The notes beneath the pieces were generated by a model. That model saw nothing but the letters and a program-made list of their open reading frames with translations. It did not search any database and was not told the origin of the DNA. Source: JAEMQF01 sp963775015 (lineage in GTDB: Bacteria; Pseudomonadota; Gammaproteobacteria; Burkholderiales; Burkholderiaceae_C). From it: 64,000 nucleotides of DNA. The stretch covers positions 235,034 through 299,033 of the forward strand of contig CAVZHI010000007.1 in NCBI GenBank assembly GCA_963775015.1, read 5' to 3'. Positions 35,619 through 44,281 of the stretch are shown in pieces (within the stretch, counting starts at the first letter, position 1; every line of letters starts with the position of its first letter). The position numbers were made by a program, and so were the translations under genes.

Positions 35619-37832
35619 ATGACTCGACGAATGCGAATCCTTGGACGATTGCGAGCGGCCAGCCTGGTGCTGCTTGGTCTCCTTGCCAGCGCCAGCATGG
35701 CCCAGCCGTCTGCACCTCAGAACGCGGCTGCGCGCAGCGTCACCGACCGCTACTTCGGCGTCAGCGTCGAAGACCCGTACCGCCACTTCGAAGCCAAGGC
35801 CGACCCCGAGGTGCAGAAGTGGATGAAGGCGCAGAGCGAGCACGCGCGCGCCACGCTGGCGCAGATTCCGGGTCGCGCTGCGCTGCTGGACAGCATCACG
35901 CGCTACGACACACTGGTGACGGACCGCGTGACCCAAGTGAAACGCGTTCCCGGCGAGCTCTATTTCATGCGGCGCCGCGGGCCTGCGGACAACCAGTCCC
36001 GGCTCGTCATGCGCCAGGGCCTGAACGGCAAGGAGAAAGTGCTGCTCGATCCGCAGGCGCTGGAGAACCGAACCCGCAAGCCGCACACGATCAACTGGTT
36101 CAGCCCGTCGCCGGATGGCAGCCTGGTCGCCTTCGGCATGTCCAAGCAGGGCGCGGACACGGCGGTGATGAGCATCCTGAACACGCGCGGCGGGCGCACG
36201 CTCGGCGCGCCGGTCTTGCAAGTCGACATCAACGGCGCCGATTGGTCGCCCGACGGCAAGGCGCTGGTCTTCAACCGCGTGCTCGCAACGAACAAGGGCA
36301 CGGCGAATTCACCGAAGGCGAGCCAGACGCACCTGCTGCGAATCGGCTACCCGGTCGGATCGGCGCGGCCCGTGTTCGGCAGCGCGATCAAGGGCCTGGA
36401 CATCGGCGCTTCCGAGGTGCCGACGGTCGACCTCACGCACGACGGGCGCTGGGCGATCGGCCGCACGACGAATGGCCAGGAGCGCGAGCTGGGGCTTTTC
36501 ATCGCCCCGCAGCGCAGCCTGTTCACCGCTCAGCCGCAATGGAAGCGCATCGCCAGCGCCGCGGATGGGGTGACGAGCGTTGCCTACTTCGGCAATACGC
36601 TCTACATGGTGAGCCACAAGGGAGCGTCGCGCGCGCGCGTACTGGCGCTGAACCTGGAAGCAGCGCAGCTTGCGAGCGCGAAAGAAGTGTTTGGCGAGTC
36701 GGACCAGCTCGTCATCGGCGTCGCCGCTGCGTCCGACGCGCTCTACATCGAAACCCGCGACGGCAACGTGAAGCGGCTCTACAAGCGCGCGCACCCTGCG
36801 GCGTCGGCGGCGGTGAACAGCGTCGAGGTGGCGCTCCCGGTGCTTGGCACCTTCGAGCTCGGCGGCACCGGTGCCGCGGTGACGTCGGCGGACCCGCGCC
36901 TGCCCGGGTTGTTCGTCGAGCTGCAAAGCTGGACGCGGGCGCGCCAGGTGTTGGCGATCGGTGCCGACGGCAGCGTCAGGAACACCGGCCTGCAGCCGGC
37001 CGGTCCGTACGACGCGCCGACGGACGTCGTCGCGACCGAAGTCAAGGTGAAGAGCCACGACGGCGCGCTGGTTCCGCTGTCGATCTTCCATCGCAAAGGC
37101 GTTGTGCTGGACGGGCGCAATCCGACCCTCCTGACCGCTTACGCGAGCCACGGCATCACGGCCGAGCCTTTCTTCAACGGCGGCCGGCTCGCGTGGTTGG
37201 ACGCCGGCGGCGTGTTTGCGGTCGCCAATCCACGCGGCAGCGGAGTTTACGGGCCGGAGTGGCATCGCGGCGGCTTGCAAACGAGCAAGCCGAACGGCTG
37301 GAAAGACTTCATCGCCTGCGCCGAGTACCTGATCGCCGAGAAGTTCACCCAGCCGAGCAAACTGAGCATCATGGGCAGCACGGCGGGTGCGATCCTGGTC
37401 GGGCGCGCGCTCACCGAGCGGCCCGATCTGTTTGCCGCCGCGGTGGCGTCGACCGGTCTGCTCGACAGCCTGCGCTTCGAAGCGGGCGCGAACGGCGGCC
37501 CGCACCTGACCGAATTCGGCACCGTGAAAACCGAGGCTGGCTTCAAGTCCCTGCTCTCGATGAGCACCTACGCCAACGTCAAGAATCCGACGCCGTACCC
37601 GGCCGTGCTGCTGACGCACGCCGTGAACGACGCGCGAGTCGAGGTCTGGCAGACGACGAAGACGGCGGCGCGCCTGATGGCGGCGACGACGAGCGGCAAG
37701 CCGGTGTTGTTGCGCCTGGAGTTCGACTCCGGCTCCGGCGCGCCGAGCGTCAAGCAGCAGCGCCTCGAAGAGCGCGCCGACATGTACTCGTTCCTGCTCT
37801 GGCAGATGGGTGCGGCAGGCTTCCAACACTGA
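35619..37832 (+). CDS. Secreted prolyl oligopeptidase (S9) homologue lacking catalytic Ser and His
   Basis: A 737-residue exported protein with a signal peptide (residues 1-28, cleavage after S-M-A-Q). A beta-propeller region starts with V-S-V-E-D-P-Y-R-H-F-E, and an S9A alpha/beta-hydrolase domain runs from about residue 480. The nucleophile loop, normally G-G-S-x-G-G, reads G-S-T-A-G-A, placing Thr588 where the catalytic Ser should be. The catalytic-His loop, normally G-H-G, reads S-G-S-G, placing Ser706 at the His position. Asp671 (N-D-A-R-V) is kept. Peptidase activity is therefore doubtful. The frame is intact and the length is normal, so it appears maintained. It diverges from recQ. Confidence 0.82.
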   Translation: MTRRMRILGRLRAASLVLLGLLASASMAQPSAPQNAAARSVTDRYFGVSVEDPYRHFEAKADPEVQKWMKAQSEHARATLAQIPGRAALLDSITRYDTLVTDRVTQVKRVPGELYFMRRRGPADNQSRLVMRQGLNGKEKVLLDPQALENRTRKPHTINWFSPSPDGSLVAFGMSKQGADTAVMSILNTRGGRTLGAPVLQVDINGADWSPDGKALVFNRVLATNKGTANSPKASQTHLLRIGYPVGSARPVFGSAIKGLDIGASEVPTVDLTHDGRWAIGRTTNGQERELGLFIAPQRSLFTAQPQWKRIASAADGVTSVAYFGNTLYMVSHKGASRARVLALNLEAAQLASAKEVFGESDQLVIGVAAASDALYIETRDGNVKRLYKRAHPAASAAVNSVEVALPVLGTFELGGTGAAVTSADPRLPGLFVELQSWTRARQVLAIGADGSVRNTGLQPAGPYDAPTDVVATEVKVKSHDGALVPLSIFHRKGVVLDGRNPTLLTAYASHGITAEPFFNGGRLAWLDAGGVFAVANPRGSGVYGPEWHRGGLQTSKPNGWKDFIACAEYLIAEKFTQPSKLSIMGSTAGAILVGRALTERPDLFAAAVASTGLLDSLRFEAGANGGPHLTEFGTVKTEAGFKSLLSMSTYANVKNPTPYPAVLLTHAVNDARVEVWQTTKTAARLMAATTSGKPVLLRLEFDSGSGAPSVKQQRLEERADMYSFLLWQMGAAGFQH

Positions 37833-37987
37833 GGTTCCCGGCCAGCGCGGACGCAACCGTTGCGCCGCGAACTTCCCTCTTCAGTGGGCCCTTGCGCAGC
37901 CGGACTTCCCACCTGAGGGGGAATGACCGGCCCGCGATGGCAGGACGATAATCTGCCCGAACCCACCACAATCGCGGAGTGCAGACC

Positions 37988-38485
37988 ATGGCCTCAGTCA
38001 ACAAAGTCATCCTCATCGGCAACCTCGGCAAAGACCCCGAAGTGCGTTACACGCCCAACGGCAACGCCGTGTGCAACATCAATCTGGCCACGAGCCGCAC
38101 CTGGAAGGCGAAGGACTCGGGCGACAAGATGGAAGAAACCGAATGGCACCGCGTCGTGCTCTATGACCGCCAGGCCGAGATCGCCGGCGAGTACCTGAAA
38201 AAGGGCCGTCCGGTCTACATCGAAGGGCGCATCAAGACGCGCAAGTGGCAAGACAAGGAAGGCGTGGACCGCTACACGACCGAAATCGTCGCCGAGGAGA
38301 TGAAGTTGCTCGGCAGCCGCGAAGGCACGGGTGGCGGCGCCGGCGCTTCCGACGAAGGCGCGCCTTCGGGATATGGCGAACGGCCCGCGCCGGCGTCGCG
38401 GCCCGCGCCAACCGCTGCTGCGGCCAAGCCCGCGGCGAAGTCGGCGAGCGGCTTCGACAACATGGACGACGATATTCCGTTCTGA
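37988..38485 (+). CDS. ssb: Single-stranded DNA-binding protein
   Basis: Binds and protects single-stranded DNA and recruits replication and repair proteins. The 165-residue product has the OB fold with M-A-S-V-N-K-V-I-L-I-G-N-L-G, S-R-T-W-K and E-T-E-W-H-R-V-V. A flexible Gly/Ala/Pro-rich linker and the acidic tip M-D-D-D-I-P-F, the interaction motif for PriA, RecQ and others, complete it. The ATG at 37988 is preferred; a GTG nine bases upstream is in frame. It is a standalone gene, with priA and recQ elsewhere in the window. Confidence 0.97.
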   Translation: MASVNKVILIGNLGKDPEVRYTPNGNAVCNINLATSRTWKAKDSGDKMEETEWHRVVLYDRQAEIAGEYLKKGRPVYIEGRIKTRKWQDKEGVDRYTTEIVAEEMKLLGSREGTGGGAGASDEGAPSGYGERPAPASRPAPTAAAAKPAAKSASGFDNMDDDIPF

Positions 38486-38537
38486 CGCCTGCAGCGTCGC
38501 GCGGCGTGTCGCGCGACGCCCGTCGCTGCACCGACCC

Positions 38538-39182
38538 TCAGCCCGCGCCGCCGCGCGCGACGAGTTCGGCCATCGCGAGCGCTTGCGGGTCGCTGCTGGC
38601 CTGCTGCTCCAGACCGTAGACAACGCCTTGCCGATCGGCCTGATTGCGGTTCTGCGTCACCTTCCACTTGCCCTGCAGGCTGCTCAGTTCGACTTCAATG
38701 CCGACGATGGCGCGCAGCATCGTCTCGATGTAGTCGTTCGGCGCGTCGCTCACCGCCCACGGCGCGGCGCGCTTGGACTCGTGGGTCTGCGTCAGGCGTT
38801 CGACGAGGCCGCGCACCCAAGTTGCGTCGTCGATCGCGCGCAGGCGCCCGCGCGCCTGCACCGTCACGTAATTCCACGTCGGCACGACCTTGCCGGTGGC
38901 GGCCTTCGTCGGATACATCGAGGGCGAGATGTACGCCTGCGGTCCCTGGAACACGACCAGCGCCTCGACATCGGCGCGCGTCTCCTGCCAGAGCGGATTC
39001 GCGCGCGCGACATGGCCGCGCAGCGTGCCCCAGGGGGTGGGCCCGGAATCGATGAGAAACGGAATCGGATTCGCGCGCAAGCCGGCGTCGGCGAGCGTGA
39101 TCAAGAGACCCAGCGGCTGCGCGCGGATCGCCGCGTGCAGCACGTCGACCCGGGTTTCCTCGAAGTGGCTGGGAAGGTACAT
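38538..39182 (-). CDS. PaiB-type FMN-binding protein (negative transcriptional regulator family)
   Basis: A 214-residue member of the FMN-binding split-barrel family that includes Bacillus PaiB. It begins M-Y-L-P-S-H-F-E-E, the family hallmark, and continues with L-R-A-N-P-I-P-F-L-I, G-H-V-A-R-A-N-P-L-W, Y-I-S-P-S-M-Y-P-T-K and P-T-W-N-Y-V-T-V-Q. The name implies repression, but many members may be flavin enzymes. It shares an 11-bp gap with the divergent P450 gene, so any common promoter lies within coding sequence. Confidence 0.85.
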   Translation of the reverse strand: MYLPSHFEETRVDVLHAAIRAQPLGLLITLADAGLRANPIPFLIDSGPTPWGTLRGHVARANPLWQETRADVEALVVFQGPQAYISPSMYPTKAATGKVVPTWNYVTVQARGRLRAIDDATWVRGLVERLTQTHESKRAAPWAVSDAPNDYIETMLRAIVGIEVELSSLQGKWKVTQNRNQADRQGVVYGLEQQASSDPQALAMAELVARGGAG

Positions 39183-39193
39183 TGCGGCCCATT

Positions 39194-40660
39194 ATGCAAA
39201 CGATTGACTCCGCGGCTCCAGCCGCGCCGCAAATTCCCGCGCCGCTGCGCCGCTTCGAAGACCTGCCCGGTCCGCGCGGAATTCCCTGGTTCGGCAACGT
39301 GCTCCAGCTCGACACATCGCGCATGCACCTGCAGCTCGAGCAGTGGTGTCGCGACTACGGCGCGCTCTACAAGCTGCGCCTCGTGAAGCGGCGTGTGCTC
39401 GTGGTCGGCGACCACGAGCTCGTCGCTGCGACGCTGCGCGATCGGCCGGACGGCTTCAGCCGCACGTCGCGCCTCCAGGAAATCTGGGTCGAGATGGGCT
39501 TGACGCCCGGCGTGTTCGGCGCCAACGGCGACGTCTGGAAGCGCCAGCGGCGCATGGTGATGGCGGGCTTCGACCCGGCGCATGTGAAGCGCTACTTCCC
39601 GTCGCTCGTGAAGGTCGCTCAGCGCCTCGGTTCGCGCTGGCGGATCGCGGCGCAGCAAGGTCAATCGATCGACTTGCAGGCGGACCTGATGCGCTTCACC
39701 GTCGACGCGATTGCGGGCCTGGCGTTCGGCGCCGAAGTGAATACGCTCGAGTCGGAGTCCGACGTGATCCAGCAGCACCTGGACAAGATCTTCCCCGCCG
39801 TCTTCAAGCGCCTGTTTGCGCCGTTCGCGACCTGGCGTTATTGGCGCTCGGCGGCGGACCGGCAGCTCGAGCGCAGCCTGGTCGAGGTGCGCGCCGCCGT
39901 CGCCGGCTTCATCGCCCAGGCGCGCAGCCGTATGGACGCCGACCCGGGCCTGCGCGAGCGGCCGCGCAACCTGCTCGAAGCGATGCTCGCCGCGGCGGAC
40001 CAACCCGACAGCGGCATCGACGACGCGCAGGTCGCCGGCAACGTCTTGACGATGTTGCTTGCCGGTGAAGACACGACGGCGAACACGCTGGCGTGGATGA
40101 TCGAACTGCTCTGGCAGCACCCACAGGCGCTGGCGCGCGCGACCGACGAGGTGCGCCGCGTCATGGGCCATTCGCGCGGGCCGACGCTGGAACAGATGGC
40201 GCAGCTCGATTACGTCGAGGCGTGCGCGCACGAGACGATGCGCCTCAAGCCGGTCGCGCCGATCCTCGCGCTGCAGGCGTTGCGCGACACGCAGGTCGGC
40301 GACGTGCAGATCCGCGCGCGCACGATCCTGATCAACCTGATGCGCCGCGACAGCGTGAGCGACTCCCACGTCCCGAACGCGGCGGCGTTCGACCCGCAGC
40401 GCTGGCTCGGCCAGGGCGCGGGCGGGCCGGCGCTGCTGGCCGGCAGCGCAAAACGCAGTTCGATGCCTTTCGGCGCCGGGCCGCGCATCTGCCCCGGGCG
40501 CTACCTGGCGCTGCTCGAGATGAAGATGGCGCTGGCGCAGCTGCTCGCGAACTTCGATATCGAGAGCGTCGGCACCGCAGACGGCCAGGGTGCGCGCGAG
40601 CACCTCTCGTTCACGATGGCGCCGCTCGGGCTGCGCATGCGCTTGCGCGAGCGCGCCTGA
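39194..40660 (+). CDS. Cytochrome P450
   Basis: Haem monooxygenase of 488 residues without a membrane anchor, so soluble. Landmarks are the I-helix oxygen motif A-G-E-D-T-T-A-N-T near residue 290, the K-helix E-T-M-R, and the haem loop F-G-A-G-P-R-I-C-P-G-R with Cys433 as the iron ligand. Typical N-terminal L-P-G-P-R-G-I-P-W-F-G-N is present. No ferredoxin or reductase gene is adjacent, so electron partners must be elsewhere. It is followed by a TRAP transporter and a molybdenum hydroxylase on the same strand. Substrate unknown. Confidence 0.93.
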   Translation: MQTIDSAAPAAPQIPAPLRRFEDLPGPRGIPWFGNVLQLDTSRMHLQLEQWCRDYGALYKLRLVKRRVLVVGDHELVAATLRDRPDGFSRTSRLQEIWVEMGLTPGVFGANGDVWKRQRRMVMAGFDPAHVKRYFPSLVKVAQRLGSRWRIAAQQGQSIDLQADLMRFTVDAIAGLAFGAEVNTLESESDVIQQHLDKIFPAVFKRLFAPFATWRYWRSAADRQLERSLVEVRAAVAGFIAQARSRMDADPGLRERPRNLLEAMLAAADQPDSGIDDAQVAGNVLTMLLAGEDTTANTLAWMIELLWQHPQALARATDEVRRVMGHSRGPTLEQMAQLDYVEACAHETMRLKPVAPILALQALRDTQVGDVQIRARTILINLMRRDSVSDSHVPNAAAFDPQRWLGQGAGGPALLAGSAKRSSMPFGAGPRICPGRYLALLEMKMALAQLLANFDIESVGTADGQGAREHLSFTMAPLGLRMRLRERA

Positions 40661-40809
40661 TCCCAAGCCACGGCGGCCGGTGCGCGGTGCGGCCTCAGGG
40701 ATGATTCGCATTGCCCGCGCCGCCGCTTGCAGGCACAGTGCTACGCTCGGCGCCGCGCGCGCTGCCACAACTGCCCTTTCTTCACGTCACCGATGTCCAG
40801 GAGATTCGC

Positions 40810-41838
40810 ATGAAATTCAATCGATTCAAATTCGCCACCGTCGCGGCGGCGCTGTTGCTGGGACTGGGTAGCGCGTCGGCGCAGACCGTGCTCACGATGT
40901 CGAGCTGGGTCGGCCCGACGCACCCGCTGACGCGCGACGTGCTCGGCGGCTGGGCGGCGGCGGTGGAAAAGGCGACGCAGGGTCGCGTCAAGCTGCAGAT
41001 GCTGCCCAAGCACCCGTCCGCGCCTCCGGGAACGTTCGACGCGGTGCGCGACGGCCTGGTCGACGTGTCGTACGTGACGGCGAGCTACACCCCGGCACGC
41101 CACCCGCTGCCCTTGCTCGCCGAGCTGCCCGGCGCCGGCGGCACGGCTGAGATCAACTCGGTCGCGTTTTCGCGCATGCACTGGAAGTACCTGCATGCGG
41201 CGAACGAATACAAGGGCGTGAAGCTGCTCGGCGTCTTCACCCACGGCCCGGGCCAGATGTTCACGGTGAAGAAGCAGATCAACACGGTCGCGGATTTGTC
41301 GGGGGTGAAGATCCGCAGCGGCGGCGGGATTTCGGAAGCGTCGGCCAAGGCGCTCGGCGCGTCGCCGCTCGTCAAACCCGCGCCCGAGTCGTACGAACTG
41401 CTCTCGTCGGGAGTCGCCGACGGCACCTTCTTCCCGTCCGAGTCGATCAAGAGTTTCAACCTCGACAAGGTGATCAAGTACGCGACCTACTTCCCGGGCG
41501 GTTTCTACTCGTCGTCGTTCGGCTTCTTCATGAACGAAGAGAAGTGGAACAAGCTGTCGAAGGCGGACCAGGACGCGATCACTTCGGTTTCCGGCGAGGC
41601 GCTCGCGCGACTCGCGGGCAAGGCGTGGGACGCGGCGGACAAGATCGGCATCGACGCGCTCAAGGCCGCCGGCGTCGTGATCACCGAAGCGAGCCCGGCG
41701 TTTGTCGCCGACGTGCGCACGCGCACCGCGCCGCTGGTTCAGGACTGGATCAAGTCGGCGAACGCGAAGGGCGTCGACGGCGCGAAGGTCGTGGCCGAGT
41801 TCCAGGATGAACTGAAGCGCGTCGCGGCCGGAAACTGA
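40810..41838 (+). CDS. dctP: TRAP transporter solute-binding protein DctP
   Basis: Periplasmic binding protein of a sodium-driven TRAP transporter. The 342-residue product begins MKFNRFKFATVAAALL, with a signal peptide ending S-A-S-A-Q. The DctP fold shows W-V-G-P-T-H-P-L-T, I-R-S-G-G-G (the conserved arginine that binds the carboxylate) and F-F-P-S-E-S-I. An upstream in-frame extension is unlikely because the signal peptide starts at this ATG. It is followed 76 bp later by dctQ and then dctM. The ligand is probably an organic acid; it cannot be specified. Confidence 0.9.
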   Translation: MKFNRFKFATVAAALLLGLGSASAQTVLTMSSWVGPTHPLTRDVLGGWAAAVEKATQGRVKLQMLPKHPSAPPGTFDAVRDGLVDVSYVTASYTPARHPLPLLAELPGAGGTAEINSVAFSRMHWKYLHAANEYKGVKLLGVFTHGPGQMFTVKKQINTVADLSGVKIRSGGGISEASAKALGASPLVKPAPESYELLSSGVADGTFFPSESIKSFNLDKVIKYATYFPGGFYSSSFGFFMNEEKWNKLSKADQDAITSVSGEALARLAGKAWDAADKIGIDALKAAGVVITEASPAFVADVRTRTAPLVQDWIKSANAKGVDGAKVVAEFQDELKRVAAGN

Positions 41839-41914
41839 GCCGCATGCCGGTTCTGTTCCACGCCTGGGCGCGGCGTGCGCAGCGTGGCCGCGCTGCGGCG
41901 GCCGGGTGACCGGC

Positions 41915-42421
41915 ATGGCGACGCAGACAACGGTGAAGAACTTCACCGACAAACTGGAAATCGCGCTCGGCGCCGCGTCGGCCGCGGTGCTGTTCGCGAT
42001 GATGCTGATCACGACGGTCGACGTCATCGGCCGCTACCTGTTCAACAAGCCGCTCGTGGGCGGATTCGAGCTCACCGAAATGCTGCTCGCCGCGCTCATC
42101 TATTGCGGTCTGCCCTTGGTGTCGAAACGCCGCGAGCACATCGTCATCGACACTTTCGATACCTTCATGTCGCCCGGCGTGAAGCGCTTCTTCGACGTGA
42201 CGGCCGACATCGTCTGCTTCCTCACCCTGGCCGGCATCGGTTACCTGATTTTCCGCCGTGCCGTGCGCGTCGCCGAATACGGCGACACGACGAGCGTGCT
42301 CAAACTGCCGCTCGCACCCTTGGCCTACGCCATGGGAACGATGATCGTGATCGCCGCGCTCATCCACCTCGTCCTGATCTTCGTTCCGCACAGCGCCGAC
42401 GAAGGCAAGACCATCATCTAG
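41915..42421 (+). CDS. dctQ: TRAP transporter small permease subunit DctQ
   Basis: Small membrane subunit of 168 residues with four hydrophobic helices. The family pattern D-V-I-G-R-Y-L-F-N-K-P-L and F-E-L-T-E-M-L-L-A follows helix 1. R-R-E-H-I-V-I-D-T-F is the conserved mid-protein motif. A GTG at 41906 would add three residues. It lies between dctP and dctM, with dctM starting 10 bp after its stop, so translation is probably coupled. Confidence 0.9.
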   Translation: MATQTTVKNFTDKLEIALGAASAAVLFAMMLITTVDVIGRYLFNKPLVGGFELTEMLLAALIYCGLPLVSKRREHIVIDTFDTFMSPGVKRFFDVTADIVCFLTLAGIGYLIFRRAVRVAEYGDTTSVLKLPLAPLAYAMGTMIVIAALIHLVLIFVPHSADEGKTII

Positions 42422-42431
42422 CCGGGCCGCC

Positions 42432-43728
42432 ATGACAGAAGCGCTGTGCGGTCTCGCACTCATGATGTTGCTCGCCTTCGTTCGCGTGCCGATCGCGCTC
42501 GCGATGGGGTTGGTGGGTTTTCTCGGACTGTGGTGGATGAAGGGCCTCGGGCCGTCGATGGCCTCGGCAACGACCGTCGTCTACGAGTCGGGGTTCCAGT
42601 ACACGCTCTCGGTCGTTCCGCTGTTCATCCTGATGGGCAACTTCGTCACGCGCGCCGGCATGTCGAAGGAGCTGTACCGCGCCGCGTACACCTTCGTCGG
42701 GCATCTGCGCGGCGGCCTGGCGATGGCCACCGTGATGGCGTGCGCCGGTTTCGGCGCGATTTGCGGCTCGTCGATCGCCACCGCGGCGACGATGACGAAA
42801 GTCGCATACCCGTCGATGCGCGACCACGGGTATTCGGATCAGCTCGCCGTCGGCGCGATCGCCTCGGGCGGCACGCTCGGTATCCTGGTCCCGCCGTCGA
42901 CGATCATGGTGATCTACGGCATCATGACCGAGACGAGCATCGGCAAACTCTTCGCCGCCGGTGTGCTGCCGGGACTGCTCGCCGTCGGGCTGCTCTGCCT
43001 CGCGGTGCAATACGTGTGCTGGCGCGACCCGGCGGCCGGCCCGCACGCCGAGCGCACGTCGTGGGCCGAGCGATTGCTCGCACTCAAGGAAGTCTGGGCC
43101 GTCGCCGCGCTGTTCGTCATCGTCATGGGCGGCATCTACGGCGGCATCTTCACCGCCACCGAAGGCGCCGGCATCGGCGCTTTTGGCGCATTCGGCTTTG
43201 CGCTGGCGCGGCGCGTGCTGAGCCTGAAGGTGCTGTTTCAGAGTCCTGGTCGACAGCGCGCGCACGACCGGCATGCTGTTCATGATCCTGGTGGGCGCGC
43301 TGGTTTTCGCCAACTTCGTCAACTACACGTCGATGCCGGGCGACCTGAAAGCCTTCGTCACGCAGTACCAGATCCACCCGATCACGGTGATGATCGCGAT
43401 CTGCGTGATTTACGTGATCCTGGGGACGGCGATGGAAGAGCTGTCGATGATCCTGCTCACCGTGCCGGTGTTCTTCCCGCTCGTCGTCGGCCTGGGGTTC
43501 GACCCGGTGTGGTTCGGCATTCTGATCGTCGTCGTCGTGCAGATCGGCCTCATCAGCCCGCCGGTGGGAATGAACATGTTCGTCGTCAAGAGCATGCTCA
43601 GCGGTGTCTCAACGGCGACGGTGTTCCGCGGCGTCGCGCCGTTTGTCGTCGCGATCATCACGCTGCTCGCGGTTCTTGTCGCGTTCCCGGACATCAGCCT
43701 TTTCCTGCCGCGCCTGATGCGCCTCTAG
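42432..43728 (+). CDS. dctM: TRAP transporter large permease subunit DctM, one-base insertion
   Basis: Large membrane subunit that carries the transport pathway, about 431 residues over 12 or more helices. Clear motifs are G-N-F-V-T-R-A-G, G-A-I-C-G-S-S-I-A-T-A-A-T-M, G-T-L-G-I-L-V-P-P-S and, in the second half, Q-I-G-L-I-S-P-P-V-G-M-N-M-F. The frame breaks after V-L-F-Q near 43242. Skipping one base restores V-L-V-D-S-A-R-T-T-G-M-L-F and the rest of the protein to 43728. Both halves are fully conserved, so I treat this as one gene with a probable sequence error. Confidence 0.85.
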
Positions 43729-43795
43729 GCCGAACCTTCAGCCCGCGTCGCCGCCCGCTACGATGGGCACCGCAACTCACCACCCCAACATTCAG

Positions 43796-44281
43796 ATGAC
43801 AAACCTGCGCCTGCACCTGAACGGCGAGTCGGTCCAGATCGACATTGAGCCGCACACCGTCTTGCTCGACCTGCTGCGCGGCCCGCTCGCGCTCACTGGA
43901 ACGCACAGCGGCTGCGACACGGCGCAATGCGGCGCGTGCACCGTGCTCGTCGACGACCTGCCGGTGAAGAGCTGCAGCGTGCTCGCGCTGCAGGCGCAGG
44001 GCCGGCGCATCACGACGGTCGAGGGGCTCGCCAGCGCCGACGCCAAGCCGCACCCATTGCAGGAGGCATTCATGGCGTGCCACGGCTTGCAATGCGGCTT
44101 CTGCACGCCGGGAATGCTGATGGCGGCGAGCGGGCTGTTGAAGAGCAACCCACGCCCCAGCGAAGCGCAGATCGTCGAGGCGCTCGAAGGGAATCTGTGC
44201 CGCTGCACGGGTTACGTCAACATCGTCGCGGCGGTGCAGCTGGCCGCGCAATCGATGGCCGCCACCGGAGGCGCGCGATGA
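43796..44281 (+). CDS. Molybdenum hydroxylase small subunit, 2x[2Fe-2S] (CoxS/XdhA type)
   Basis: Iron-sulfur electron-transfer subunit of a xanthine-dehydrogenase-family enzyme, 161 residues. The plant-type [2Fe-2S] cluster ligands are Cys40, Cys45, Cys48 (G-C-D-T-A-Q-C-G-A-C) and Cys60. The second cluster ligands lie in Q-C-G-F-C-T-P-G-M and C-R-C-T-G-Y. Its stop overlaps the large-subunit start by 4 bases, so the two are coupled. No FAD-binding medium subunit is encoded in this cluster. It follows dctM by 67 bp. Confidence 0.93.
   Translation: MTNLRLHLNGESVQIDIEPHTVLLDLLRGPLALTGTHSGCDTAQCGACTVLVDDLPVKSCSVLALQAQGRRITTVEGLASADAKPHPLQEAFMACHGLQCGFCTPGMLMAASGLLKSNPRPSEAQIVEALEGNLCRCTGYVNIVAAVQLAAQSMAATGGAR

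Noticed and set aside
40711..40809. N-terminal extension of dctP
   Set aside because: The signal peptide begins at the ATG at 40810; an extension would bury it.
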